Shown: positions 52,029-62,644 of the stretch, in pieces
Layout of the letters: every line of letters begins with the position of its first letter
Position numbering within the stretch: position 1 is the stretch's first letter
Origin: Ilyonectria destructans
Taxonomy: Eukaryota; Ascomycota; Sordariomycetes; Hypocreales; Nectriaceae
Length of the DNA: 64,000 nucleotides
NCBI GenBank assembly: GCA_020740775.1
Contig: JAHEWK010000031.1
Span: forward strand, 124,001-188,000
Reading direction: 5' to 3'
Notes under the pieces: generated by a model
Seen by the model: only the letters and a program-made list of their open reading frames with translations
Databases searched by the model: none
Told to the model about the DNA's origin: nothing
Made by a program: the position numbers and the translations under genes

Positions 52029-55014
52029 TTGCATACCCACCTTTTCCATCTTCAATCATTAACAACTCCGTTATTTGAAGCCCAATTAATATAATTAAAA
52101 TATGACTATAAAGATATAGTTCGAAATTATTGGGATATCAATTTAGGCTACTTTTATCAAAGGAATGTAGTGTTGCAGCTAGGTAAAGGTGGCACTTAGC
52201 GACGCCGCCGTGACTTTGGTTTTGTAACCGTAGCGCCGCCATTGTGAATGGAGGCTCCGACAGCCTCATCATCCGAGTAGTGATTCGGGGTCCGGTTGTA
52301 ACCAAAGCCTCCATAATTCTCATCCTGTATTTGGCTTCTATCCTGATCCTCAATATCTTCATCAATTGAGATGTTCTGGGTCCCAAAAAAAAGACCGATT
52401 TGAAGCCTCAATCCGGGTGGTGTGACGAGAACGTCCAGAGTGCTGGACCCAGGGTGGGGTCGATACGTAACTAGGGCGCACGGGGCAGGCCACAGGGACT
52501 ATCATACGCGTCTACGCGTCTACGCGCCTGCCCGCTTTCTCTCTTTCCTCTCTATCGTAGTATCCTCGCAATACAGTGGCATAACCTCTTGAGTTGATCT
52601 CGTCTGGCCCGTAACACGGGGATGACGATTTTGAGTCCCCCACAAGTACCCCTTTAGGAAGGCGTCGCGCTATTAAGCGCGCCCAGTGGGCCTGAGCGCC
52701 TGAGGTAACTAACTGACGAAAATGGCACCGAGTTCAGTACGTTGTGAAATCTGAACACCAAAGCGTTTGCTGCGTGGTGATAAGTTTGTCCCTGACTCGG
52801 GCTGAGCTTCGAATGTGTCTGCTGCAGTCAGCGGTTCCTCGGAGCCGGAACAACACTTGATCCCATAGCCTAACTCCTTTTGGGATTATAGCTAAACCTA
52901 GTTAGGAAGGAAGTTTTGGCGGTAATTTACCGGTCAATTGACGTCTATGACGTCAATTGGTCAGTTGGGGTTTATGACGTCAAAAAGGTAACCCTACTTA
53001 GCATGAGGCGACTAGCAGGGGAAGGTCAAGGGGGAAGGCCTGATTAAGGGACGGAGATGATGCTATGCAGAAATGGATCGCTCCTGATAGTTTCGCGTTG
53101 GGAGAGGGTATTTCAACGAAGTGAAAAGAATTTCCATCTTTTGCTGGTGATGGTTTCATACCTTTTAGCTTTTGCCTCGAGGTTGGGAGATCATGACAGA
53201 CGCCACGGGGACGCAGGCAGGCAGCAGGCTTGAACTTTGTCCAACCCGTCGCCTTCACCTTCAGTCTGTGAGATGCCGGCCCGTCTGCAAGGCACCACCC
53301 GATTCACAAGAATCCTCTGCCTCGTTGACGCAGCTCATGATCGGTCCATGGATTGGATGCATCAGATGGGCTCCGGGACATCGCCAGCTTTTGCCGCATG
53401 AGGCCCGGCTCTTGGAGTGGCTTCAGGGGGCGCTGAAGAGGCTCCGAGCCATCCGCTGGTTTGCGATGGGGGAGCCACTGAAACAAGGCGCTAGGCTGGC
53501 TTTGGGCTTGTTGCGTCTTTGGTGTGTTGCCCTTTTGGGAACGCGGGGTTTTGGGTTTGGAAAAGGGTCCAGGGCCAAGGGCCAGGAGCGGCGATCACTT
53601 TGCTGGGAGATTTGGTTCTCCTTTCTCTTCCTTCATCTTCATTCTTTTATTGGTCATTCTTGGTTCTTTCATCTCTGGACACGACCACCTATACTGGTTG
53701 GATCATTCATCTCATTCATATCTTCTATCTAGCTTCAATATAGCTTCAATATTGGACGACGCAAAGACAACCCTGTCAGCCTCCATCTCGATCCGTGCCT
53801 CCCGCTTCGGCCCCATGCCCGGCCCTGTTTGGAACAGCCGTGATGCCGCATGGCCAATGGCAATCCCCTCACTTGCCCTTGCTAGCCCCCGTCTGCTCAT
53901 ATAGGTACTGAGATCATGGATGGTTCCACCTCGATGGTGGTGGACAGAGATGCCGGCTGCCACCCGTCGGCAGTTGAGATTCAGAGATTCATGCCTTGGC
54001 CTCAAGCTACAATATCTCCCACTACTACGACGACATCCCTGTCCATGACCCTGTCCGCTACGACAATGCGCACAATGGCGAGCTAAGGACCCACACCCTC
54101 TCTCATCTCTTCTTGTGTCTGGGACCAAAGTCATTAGTCCATGTCACATATTAGACCGACCTCAATCAAGAACGCACATGTCTCCCTCTCTTTCGCATCT
54201 CCCTTCTCATCTCCACCCACCACCCACTGTCCTTTCTGTGTGAACACGCGTGTGCGTGTGTCTCTTGCTCGTCTAGCACAACTTCGTTCCTTTCCTTTAT
54301 CCCACACACTCTTTTTTCTGCCTTTTCATAGAGGTTTCGCCAACTGCTCGTCTTTCCTTTTGCAACGAGTTTCTAGCCTGCGCTTTGACCTGGTTTCTGG
54401 TGAGTGGTTCTTGGGCGTGACTCGCGGAAAATACTTCAGAGACGGCACGGAACGCGTTTTGCTTTCGAGATTTAAGATCGGCTATAAACGACTTTGAGCG
54501 AGTGCTTTGGTTTGGTTAGTTGAGTGAGCATTGAGATCGCGTGGTCTCACCACCAAGAGTACGAGAGGCGCTGGCCACTCAGAGTCGTCGGAATAGGGGC
54601 ATTTACACTGGCGACACCAGCAGCCAACTGCCAACTCCTCACACTTCACCCACGTCATTTCATTCGCCTGCGCTATTGCTCTTTGTTTACTCTTTTCATT
54701 CACTCATTGTCTTTCATTACCGTCGCTCATTGTTTACTCACTTCCCGCCTCATTCGTTCCTTTCCCCGCAGCCGTCGAGAGCTTCATTCGAGCGCGACAC
54801 ACAGAGTTCCTCACTGCATCCCCAAGGAATTGACTTCTCAACGCTCGTTTCCCCTCTACATTCGTTCAGGACACGCTCCTTTCATAAGACCGAGCACACG
54901 GCTGACCTCGTCACTCTTTACAGCCCGTTGCTGGAACATTCACCACACTCCTTTGATCAACACTCGTTCTTGAAACCCCCAGGGACACCGTTTAGCGGGT
55001 TCTACATCATCATC
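52029..55014. other. non-coding stretch and GH55 gene leader
   Basis: Nearly 3 kb. A 70-codon acidic minus-strand stretch at 52196-52411 ending in a basic KPKSRRRR tail may be a gene relic but is not assignable. The palindrome at 52935-52959 is listed separately. From about 54,140 the plus strand is CT-rich, as in a long leader of the glucanase gene; the reading frame happens to be open from 54541 but shows no homology before 55015. Confidence 0.5.
52935..52959. promoter_or_regulatory. TGACGTC palindrome cluster
   Basis: CAATTGACGTC, 3-bp spacer, GACGTCAATTG is a perfect 11-bp inverted repeat. A further TGACGTCA follows at about 52,975. TGACGTCA is the ATF/CREB-type bZIP site. Nearest gene is 2 kb away, so a regulatory role is only a possibility. 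Confidence 0.4.
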
Positions 55015-57528
55015 ATGGGGCTCTCGACCATCGTCACCGCCGGCCTCCTGGTCATGCGCCTGTTCTCTCTCCCCGCGTCTGCGGCCCCTCAGTCAGCGGC
55101 TCCAGCGTACCCCAAGGGAGACGTCAACGCCTACGCCAACTTGTCTCACGCCAACTTGTCTCACGCCAACTCGTCTTACGGCAACTCTTGGTGGCTCGCG
55201 ACCATTGAGCGCCAGGGCAAGGTTGCCTACGGTGGCTCGACCGACTACAAGGTCTTCCGCAATGTCAAGAATTACGGCGCCAAGGGTGATGGCAGGACCG
55301 ACGATACCGAGGCCATCAACGCCGCCATGGCCGACGGCAACCGCTGCGGCCATGGCTGCGACTCCAGCACTGTGACTCCCGCTCTTGTTTACTTCCCCCC
55401 GGGTACCTACGTGGTCTCCAAGCCCATCCTCCCCTTCTACTACACCCACATGATTGGCAATGTCAAGTCTCTCCCTGTCCTCAAGGCCGCCGCCAGCTTC
55501 AAAGGCCTGGCCGTCATCGACGCCAACCCCTATGACGACCAGGGCAACAACTGGCACACCAACCAGAACAACTTCTTCCGCCAGGTCCGCAACTTCAAGA
55601 TCGACCTCACCGGCATGCCCAAGACGTCCGGCGCCGGTATCCACTGGCAGGTCGCCCAGGCCACGTCGCTGCAGAACATCGAGTTCCACATGATCGAGGA
55701 CCAGAGCGAGGAGAACGCTCAGCAGGGTATCTTCATCGAGAACGGCTCTGGCGGCTTCATGACCGACCTGACCTTCATTGGTGGCAAGTATGGCGCTTTC
55801 ATGGGCAGCCAGCAGTTCACCACCCGCAACATGACCTTCCGTAACTGCAAGACCGCTGTCTACATGAACTGGAACTGGGCTTGGGCTTTCCACGGTCTCA
55901 ACATCGATGGCTGCGGCATCGGTATTGACATGACCTCCGGCGGGAACGCCCAGAGCGTCGGCTCCGTCCTTCTGCTCGACAGCAAGATCTCCAACACTCA
56001 GGTCGGTGTCGCGACCGTCTACAACCCCGATCAGGCTGGCACCAACGGCACCCTCATCCTCGACAACGTCGACATGTCCTCCAACGTCCACATCGCTGTC
56101 AGGAACGCCGGAACCAACGCCACCATCCTCGCCGGTAACGTCCAGATCGACTCTTGGATCCAGGGTCGCACCTACGTCGGCGGTGACGGCAAGGCTGTTC
56201 AGGATGCCCAGTCTCCCATCCGGAAGCCTGCCGCTCTCCTCGGCAGCAACGGCCACGTCGTCACCAAGAGCAAGCCCCAGTACAACGACGTCCCCGCCTC
56301 CAAGTTCGTCTCCGTCAAGGCCAAGGGCGCCAAGGGTGATGGCACCACCGACGACACTGCTGCTGTCCAAGCTGTCTTTGACAGCATCGCTGAGGATGAG
56401 ATTGTCTACTTTGACCACGGCGCCTACGTCATCACCGACACCGTCAAGATTCCCAAGAACGTTAAGGTTGTTGGTGAAGTCTGGGCTCTCATCATGGCTG
56501 GTGGTGACAAGAACTTCAAGGATCAGGCCAACCCCAAGCCTGTCTGGCAGGTTGGTGAGGAGGGCGACGTCGGCAACGTTGAGATGCAGGATCTCATGTT
56601 TGAGACCCTTGGTCCCCAGCCTGGCGCCATTCTCATGCAGTTCAACGTTGCTGGTGAGACTCCCGGCTCTGCTGGCCTCTTCGACGTCCACTTCCGCGTC
56701 GGTGGCTCTGCTGGCACCAAGCTCCAGTCCGACACCTGCCAGAAGACCCCCAAGGTCAAGACCGAGCCCAACCCCGAGTGCGAGGGCGCCTTCATGCTCG
56801 TCCACGTCACGCCCCAGGCTAGCATCTATATGGAGAACACCTGGCTCTGGGTCTCGGACCACGAGCTCGACCTGTCGGACCACTCCCAGATCAACATCTA
56901 CAACGGCCGCGGCATCCTCATCGAGAGCACCAAGGGCGCCTGGCTCTGGGGTACTGCCTCGGAGCACAACGTCCTCTACAACTACCAGCTCACCAGCGCC
57001 GCCAACGTCTACATGTCGCTCATCCAGACCGAGACGGCCTACATGCAGGGCAACCCCGACGCCGCCGTGCCCTTCACCGCCAACGCCAAGTTCTTCGACC
57101 CCGACTTCTCGGCGACCTGCACTAGCGACTCGCAGAAATGTGCTCGCACCTGGGGTGTCCGCGCGATGGACTCCAAGGACATTTTTATCTACGGCGGTGG
57201 TCTTTACAGCTTCTTTGACAACTATGATCAGGAGTGTGTTCCTCTTAACAACTGCCAGGACAACATCATCAGCCTTGAGAGCTCGCAGGTCCACCTGTAC
57301 GGCATCAGCACCAAGGCCAGTATCAACATGGTCACGGTCGATGGCCAGTCTGCGATCCCGGACTCGGACAACCGCAACAACTTCTGCGCCGCTGTTGCTC
57401 TGTTTTCGTCCCAGGATGGCGAAGTTGACGATAGCTCAAGCCCCGCTAGTCCCACGGAAACTTGGGCTCAAGACACCACGAACAGTGGTGGGTTGACCGT
57501 CATCGTCACGCTTCCCACAGTGTTGTGA
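55015..57528 (+). CDS. secreted GH55 exo-beta-1,3-glucanase
   Basis: Single-exon, 837 residues from ATG 55015, chosen because a signal peptide follows directly (GLSTIVTAGLLVMRLFSLPASA) and upstream residues are low-complexity. Glycoside hydrolase family 55 has two tandem right-handed beta-helix domains; each starts with a YGAKGDG/AKGDGTTDDT motif, seen here near residues 90 and 440. Other family segments: YFPPGTYVVSKPI, HWQVAQATSLQN, MNWNWAWAFHGLNIDGC and GRGILIESTKGAWLWGTASEH. Acts outside the cell on beta-1,3-glucan (own wall remodelling, or other fungi). A small tandem ANLSH repeat follows the signal region. Codon usage is strongly C/G-ending, suggesting high expression, and contrasts with the surrounding TE debris. 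Confidence 0.93.
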   Translation: MGLSTIVTAGLLVMRLFSLPASAAPQSAAPAYPKGDVNAYANLSHANLSHANSSYGNSWWLATIERQGKVAYGGSTDYKVFRNVKNYGAKGDGRTDDTEAINAAMADGNRCGHGCDSSTVTPALVYFPPGTYVVSKPILPFYYTHMIGNVKSLPVLKAAASFKGLAVIDANPYDDQGNNWHTNQNNFFRQVRNFKIDLTGMPKTSGAGIHWQVAQATSLQNIEFHMIEDQSEENAQQGIFIENGSGGFMTDLTFIGGKYGAFMGSQQFTTRNMTFRNCKTAVYMNWNWAWAFHGLNIDGCGIGIDMTSGGNAQSVGSVLLLDSKISNTQVGVATVYNPDQAGTNGTLILDNVDMSSNVHIAVRNAGTNATILAGNVQIDSWIQGRTYVGGDGKAVQDAQSPIRKPAALLGSNGHVVTKSKPQYNDVPASKFVSVKAKGAKGDGTTDDTAAVQAVFDSIAEDEIVYFDHGAYVITDTVKIPKNVKVVGEVWALIMAGGDKNFKDQANPKPVWQVGEEGDVGNVEMQDLMFETLGPQPGAILMQFNVAGETPGSAGLFDVHFRVGGSAGTKLQSDTCQKTPKVKTEPNPECEGAFMLVHVTPQASIYMENTWLWVSDHELDLSDHSQINIYNGRGILIESTKGAWLWGTASEHNVLYNYQLTSAANVYMSLIQTETAYMQGNPDAAVPFTANAKFFDPDFSATCTSDSQKCARTWGVRAMDSKDIFIYGGGLYSFFDNYDQECVPLNNCQDNIISLESSQVHLYGISTKASINMVTVDGQSAIPDSDNRNNFCAAVALFSSQDGEVDDSSSPASPTETWAQDTTNSGGLTVIVTLPTVL

Positions 57529-57895
57529 ACATACCGCACACCCTGTACATACGCACACTGCGTTTCTTGTTCTACTTATGCTTCTACTTCTTCGCTTGAA
57601 GCATCGTTCACCTGCTACTCTGAGAGATCGGAGATGGCACGCTTTTTGTTTGTTTTCCGGGGAACTGGAGTTTGGGGATAGCGGCAAACGCTAGAGTTTT
57701 GGTTTCGTACGAGCATGGCTTAGAAAGGAAGATATCGTACGTGATGAATTGAATCGCTATCAAAAATTGCCGGTCTGTTCGTGAATGTGATTAACTACGT
57801 GCTTCGTGGTGTGACCGTCTGCCATTTGGTTATGCTCACGCACGGCAGATGTGAGCACCACGAAAGTGGTACATCCATCGCAGGATGGGACCCAA
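57529..57895. other. 3' region of GH55 gene
   Basis: 3' UTR and spacer before LINE 2; a GTGCTTCGTGGTGTG / GTGAGCACCACGAAAG inverted pair near 57,800-57,865. No gene. Confidence 0.45.
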
Positions 57896-60540
57896 TAATG
57901 AATGAAATTTATTCCGCCCGGGAGGACTAACACCCATAGGGCCAGGTGCGCTAAGCTATTTACAGTTCCCAAGTTTATCGTTCGCATCTCCCAGAAGCCC
58001 CACATTCTTCCTCGTCCGCTGATCGGTCTCGCCTCGCTTGACTCAGTGTGACAGGCCTGCTTGAAGGCCAGTTTCTCCAAGTGTTCAGCATCCTATCTAC
58101 AGCAGCTGAAGCATGGTCTGCCAGCTTGAGGCTGTTTCGTGTTAGTATCGCCAGGTTGGCCGCTAAATGTGGTTAGTTAGTGCGTCATCCAGTCGGGTTC
58201 GCATCTAGTCTCCTCGTGTCCATGGCGAACTTAATCGCCGCCCGCACCGCCTGTAGGTTAGGTGCCCATTTTTCCCCGTCCGATGCCGCCTTTCCTCCCA
58301 GGAAGAATGAGAGGTTTCCCATCTTTGCCTGTCCGACCTTTCGCATGCCTTCCCGCTGCGCATCCCACTTCGTACACTGGAATAGAAAATGTTCCATCGT
58401 CTCTGCTGCTTGTCCAAGTCGCACATGTCCGATTCTGCTGCTCCAATCCTGTGCAGGTAGCTGTTGATCCTAGCCATTCCCGTGCGCAGCTGTGAGAGCA
58501 TGTCTGATTCGCGTCTCTTCAGTCCGTCATACAGGGGGCGTGTGTGTGTGTGCCTGGTAACGCTTTGTCGATTCGCTTCGAGTAGTTTCCGACCCTATCG
58601 GGCAGAGTCTTTTGCCGCTGCTGCTGTGCGTCTTATTCGCGTGGAGCGAGCTTGGTATGCTGGTTTCTCCGGTCTGTGTTTTCCTCGTGCGGCTCTTCGA
58701 GCTTCCGCCTTTGCCTCACTGCCCATGGGGAAGTCTTTGTCTCCGGACGGTACCCATAGCATCTTGACGGTGTTGCCACTCTTCTGGAGTCGTTCGGCAT
58801 GCCTGTGGACCTCCTGGACGGTACATTGTCCTGACTGCTGTCGTGGTTGCGCAATCACTTCCAATGCTGATCGGCTGCTCGTCATAACGGTCAACTGTCG
58901 ATGTTGAAGTTCATCCGGCATGCAACTTAGCGCCATCGCTATATCTTCCAGCTCTGCCGTATACAGGTTCTGATCGTCTCTCGAGCCGATCGTAATCGAG
59001 TACCCAGCCACCACTTCGCCCGGTCTGTTGCCCAGGGTATCACGGACGATGCCGCCCATGCCTACCCTTCCTTCCTTTTCAGAAGCGCTGGTTGCCACCA
59101 GGATGCCCTCCATCCTTCTGGCGGTTTCTGTCGCCATATCTCGGTCGAGGTCGTACCCGATGGGCAGGCGGTGCATATGCCTGGATTGTCTCCATTTGCT
59201 CGACTGTATTTCCTTCTTGCGCCAGCGTGAGCTTCTTTATCGGAGACATATACCTCCGGCTGCTTGACATCTTGAGACCCGCGAGTGATGCGTCTTTGGT
59301 AAGGTGTACAGGTTGATGTAGAGCCTGGTGCTGGCTCGAGCATGACGTTCCCCTATCGTGGTGATGCTTGCTTCCACTTCCACCACCGCCGTCGCTGCCG
59401 TTCGGAAGGCGCCTATGATCGCTTGCGCTCCTACTTTCTGCGCTCCGTTCAACCAGCTCAGCTCTCTTATCCCGCACGCATGCGCCCAGACAGTGGAGGC
59501 GTAGTCCATGGTTGGTGCCACCGTAGCCGTGAAAAGCTGCCTTGCTGTCCGATGTGATAGCATCTTGAGCCTCCTCAGGTACATGGCCGCCGACCAGTGA
59601 TGTAATTAATCGGGGCGATTAATTAGCGATTCATTGAATCTGAATCTGAGGCTGGGATTATTTAACTGAATCAAGGCTGGCCAGGATTAATTAAGTTTCA
59701 ATGATTAATTAAAGTGGGTTCCATTGCCAGATCGTGGATGCCATTGGTTGGCGACAATCCCTCATGTGGCTTACTGCGTGAATGACGAGGTGCCTGCCGT
59801 TAACCAGAGGCCATGTGTGTATTTTTTTAGTGGTCATTATCCGAAAGATACTATAGTTGCTAGACAGGTCAACTACCAATCAATCGTTTTATTGAACAGA
59901 GCGTCATTTGCATAATCCTGGAGATATTGTTGCTATTTATTACTCGGTGGTTACTGCTCAGAGGATCGTGGCTGAAGAGAGTCATAAATAATGGGCTAGT
60001 GGAGCAGGCATTCAAAGATTTTGCGTTCACTGGGAATAGAGAGATCCGAGGAAACTGTTGTTGAATGAGCATAACCACCATTAGGAACTAATTAATCGCT
60101 GAATCAAAAATTAATCATTGAATCCAAGGCTGGATTCAGTAATTAATCTGAATCTAAGGCCGGATTCAGATTAATTGATTAATTACGGAGTACATCACTG
60201 GGTATGCCTCTAGCCTCCAGTCTCTGCAGGAGACGATCCTTTAATACGCCGTTGTATGCGCCTTTGACATCGAAGCTGATGAGACTGATCACCTTGCGGT
60301 TTCTCCACGCCTTGTAGATATGCTCCTGCAGAAGCAGCAATGCCTGCTCTGTCGATCTCCGTTTTCTTGCTCTAAAGTGGTTTGTGGGTAGGAGTCCGAA
60401 CATCTCGGCGGCGTACGAAATCCTGTCCGCCACGACCGCCTCGAGAATCTTGCCCAGCGTCGAAATGTAGATAGAGCGAGTACTATTACCCATTTGCGAA
60501 TTAGGCAGTTTCAAGCGTCTCGCAAGAGTAAAATCTAACC
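57896..60540 (-). mobile_element. LINE 2: truncated and internally deleted Tad/I-type retrotransposon
   Basis: Minus-strand relative of LINE 1. The 3' tail at 57,896-57,920 reads, on the minus strand, CGGAATAAATTTCATTCATT. Coding remnants in order from the right: reverse transcriptase blocks (STLGKILEAVVADRIS, FDVKGAYNG; 60179-60510), the post-RT connector (TATVAPTMDYASTVWAH; 59237-59590), RNase H (YTAELEDIAMAL; 58595-59176) and the C-terminal zinc region with AAETMEHFLFQCTKW (58185-58424). About 200 residues with the catalytic YxDD box are missing between the first two, where an AT-rich insert sits. Frameshifts separate several blocks. Confidence 0.88.
59600..60191. mobile_element. AT-rich ATTAATC-repeat insert in LINE 2
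   Basis: About 590 bp with inverted ends of ATTAATC type and many internal GATTAATT, TGAATC and GGATTCA repeats, typical of MITE subterminal repeats. CCAGTGATGTA lies at the left border and its complement at the right. No coding frame and no direct target duplication. Borders approximate. Confidence 0.6.
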
Positions 60541-60806
60541 CTGTGAGCACAATTGATAAAAGCTATCTGGTGATGGAGGACATGAGGGTGCAGCTAGCAC
60601 TCTCGTCAGTGGCTTGGCCCAAGTCACAAAAGGGCTACTGCGACTCGTAGCAAGCGGCCACCCGCGGCAGACAGTTTGGCAATGAGCCACTAGTAGCAAC
60701 AAGGTCAGCAAATGGAGGCACCGCTCGGATTATCGGCGAGCTAGCGGCGGGACCGGCCAAGGCGGAAGAGGGATTAAGGTTATATGGCGTTGCAGTGCAT
60801 CTATTA
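60541..60806. other. unassigned spacer
   Basis: About 270 bp, no feature seen. Confidence 0.4.
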
Positions 60807-61112
60807 CCCGTTGGATCATGTGTGGGGCAAGCTTAGTTGGCCACAAAATTGCGAGACAGCCACAAAAACGCGAGACAGCATCAGAGTTGGCGGGGAAATT
60901 GGCGTAAATCTGCTAGTACAAAAGGTATATCTGCGGCTCAAAAATTTGGCTCTCGAAAATCGCATCGGGCTCTCTTCGGTTAACAATCTGATGGCAAAAT
61001 TCATGTGATCTTGATCCTGTCTCGCAGTTTTGTGGCTGTCTCGCAATTTTGTGGCCAACTAAGCTTGCTTAGTTGGTTCGCCTTGGAGCTTCGCTCCACA
61101 TGAACCAACGGG
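60807..61112. mobile_element. TA-flanked MITE (Tc1/mariner-type), 306 bp
   Basis: Ends CCCGTTGGATCATGTG and CCCGTTGGTTCATGTG (minus strand) next to TA on both sides (60805-60806, 61113-61114). A second, inner inverted repeat of over 30 bp (GTTGGCCACAAAATTGCGAG...) starts at 60836 and ends at 61060. Its TACCCGTTGG terminus is shared with the repeat at 33927. Confidence 0.82.
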
Positions 61113-62069
61113 TAGTTAAGAGGGTAGAACCACTCACAGAAGGCAAACTAAGTTGCTCCAGCATCTTAGCGCCCAAATTCTCTATCGGGCCGATTAGGGC
61201 GTGATCGGGATGGAGTGGGGAGCTCGAAGGGCTTGATCACGACCAGCGCACTTCTCAAATCGGTGTCCGTTACGTACCGCGCGACATGGATCGCTGGAGC
61301 AGGGGGGCGGAAACGGAATTTGCCATTCATCGACAAGGCGCAAAAAATGTGCGGTAGTAAGTCGGGCACCCTAAGTGGCCGACCCCTCCTGGTGGCTTGC
61401 CTTCCCCAGTGGCCTGCTCGGAGTTTGTCGATCCTCATCTGAAGCCATATCGGTGCAAGGATCCCTCGTGCCACAATACGCAGTTTTTCTTCCACCACTG
61501 TATTTACCAGTCACGTTTACCAGTCACCTGAGGCCGCATTTACTCGTCACTTGGGGTCATGTTTACTAGACAAAATCGATGCGAGAGCTTTGCTGGTAAA
61601 GGGATGGTCTAGTGACTGGTAATTCGTCGGCCGCAGCACTGGTAATTGCGGCGGACCTTGGTGCGAAGGTATGGCCGTGGTCGCGGGTGGTGTGGGCTTT
61701 GGCCCTGACTCACTATTCTGGTTGCCGATCGACATATGTGTTGCCGCAACCATGCCGCAGACAATTAAGTTGATCTGCAAGGATGAGGTCTATCAAATTT
61801 TAAGCGACCCAATCCATCCAGCCAACAGCAGAGAGTTGATGTCACTCTGACCCGAAAATTCGCCAGCCATGACGGCAGATCCCAAAAGAAGAGAGCATGA
61901 TGGCCCTGTTGTTCTCATTGTGACGCCGGCACAGTGGCCCGGCCAATGCCCCAGCAAGTGCTTGCGAAAATGTTAAGCTGGAGTCACGTCACCACTTATA
62001 TCGCGTTCGTCAGTCTCACCAGGTCTCTTCTACACCTCAGCCCAACACGGCCTCACGCGGGCCCACGAA
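61113..62069. other. intergenic with TTACCAGTCAC repeats
   Basis: 61,500-61,625 holds several direct and inverted copies of TTTACCAGTCAC / AGTGACTGGTAA, possibly a small element's ends. A 110-codon minus-strand open stretch at 61166-61498 is unassignable. Confidence 0.45.
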
Positions 62070-62375
62070 ATGTGTTCATTTAGAGGCACCATTTCGAGCC
62101 CCCCACGATTGAACGAACCCAGTCCCAACAATCTCCCTTCAGCCATGATCGAGTCGGTCGACCGTGCCCCTTCGCAGCCGCATTCGTCCATTCGTGCTCC
62201 TATCCAAGACACCAGCGAGCCTGTCCAGACAACAATTGAACCGGACTACATGTTTGCCATAAGCCCGCGGATGACAAGCGAGGATACTGAGGCCTTGGGC
62301 CATGAAATGCATACTGAATTACGACGGTTAGTGGAGACTGCAGTGAAATCTGCCAGGGGCAGTATATGTGTCTGA
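62070..62375 (+). CDS. small hypothetical ORF (101 aa)
   Basis: ATG-initiated, uninterrupted, Pro/Ser-rich N-terminal half and a helical acidic end (DTEALGHEMHTELRRLVETA). No domain recognised and no splice evidence. It lies next to the hAT transposon's 3' end and might be part of that element or chance. Confidence 0.2.
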   Translation: MCSFRGTISSPPRLNEPSPNNLPSAMIESVDRAPSQPHSSIRAPIQDTSEPVQTTIEPDYMFAISPRMTSEDTEALGHEMHTELRRLVETAVKSARGSICV

Positions 62376-62529
62376 GGGGTATTATGTTGTGGACCACATT
62401 AAGACTTTAGCACTCGAGGACTGACTCGCCGACGGTTGTTGCTGGCGATTTAGGCATGCGAAGGCCTTGCACGACTCGCTACTCCTCGTCTTTAAACGCG
62501 TCGAGGCAGTTGAGAAGCAACACGACAGG

Positions 62530-62640
62530 CTTTCTAAACATACGCCATACGCCATACGGACCTGAATGGTTTATGGTGTATGCTTTATTCTCGTATGGCG
62601 AACTAAACCATATATTGCCCATACGGCAAATGACGTCAAA
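62530..62640. repeat. CATACGCC/GGCGTATG repeats at a hAT end
   Basis: Several direct and inverted copies of CCATACG and CGTATGGCG within 110 bp just downstream of the hAT transposase stop. Likely subterminal transposase-binding repeats of that element. Confidence 0.6.
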
Positions 62641-62644
62641 CCGG

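Noticed and set aside
54541..55014. Extending the GH55 protein upstream to 54541
   Set aside because: Frame is open, but the residues are low-complexity and would bury the signal peptide that starts at 55015.
55093..57294. 733-codon open frame antisense to the GH55 gene
   Set aside because: Low-complexity Val/Asp/Leu-rich translation that mirrors the C/G-ending codon bias of the sense gene; no domain.
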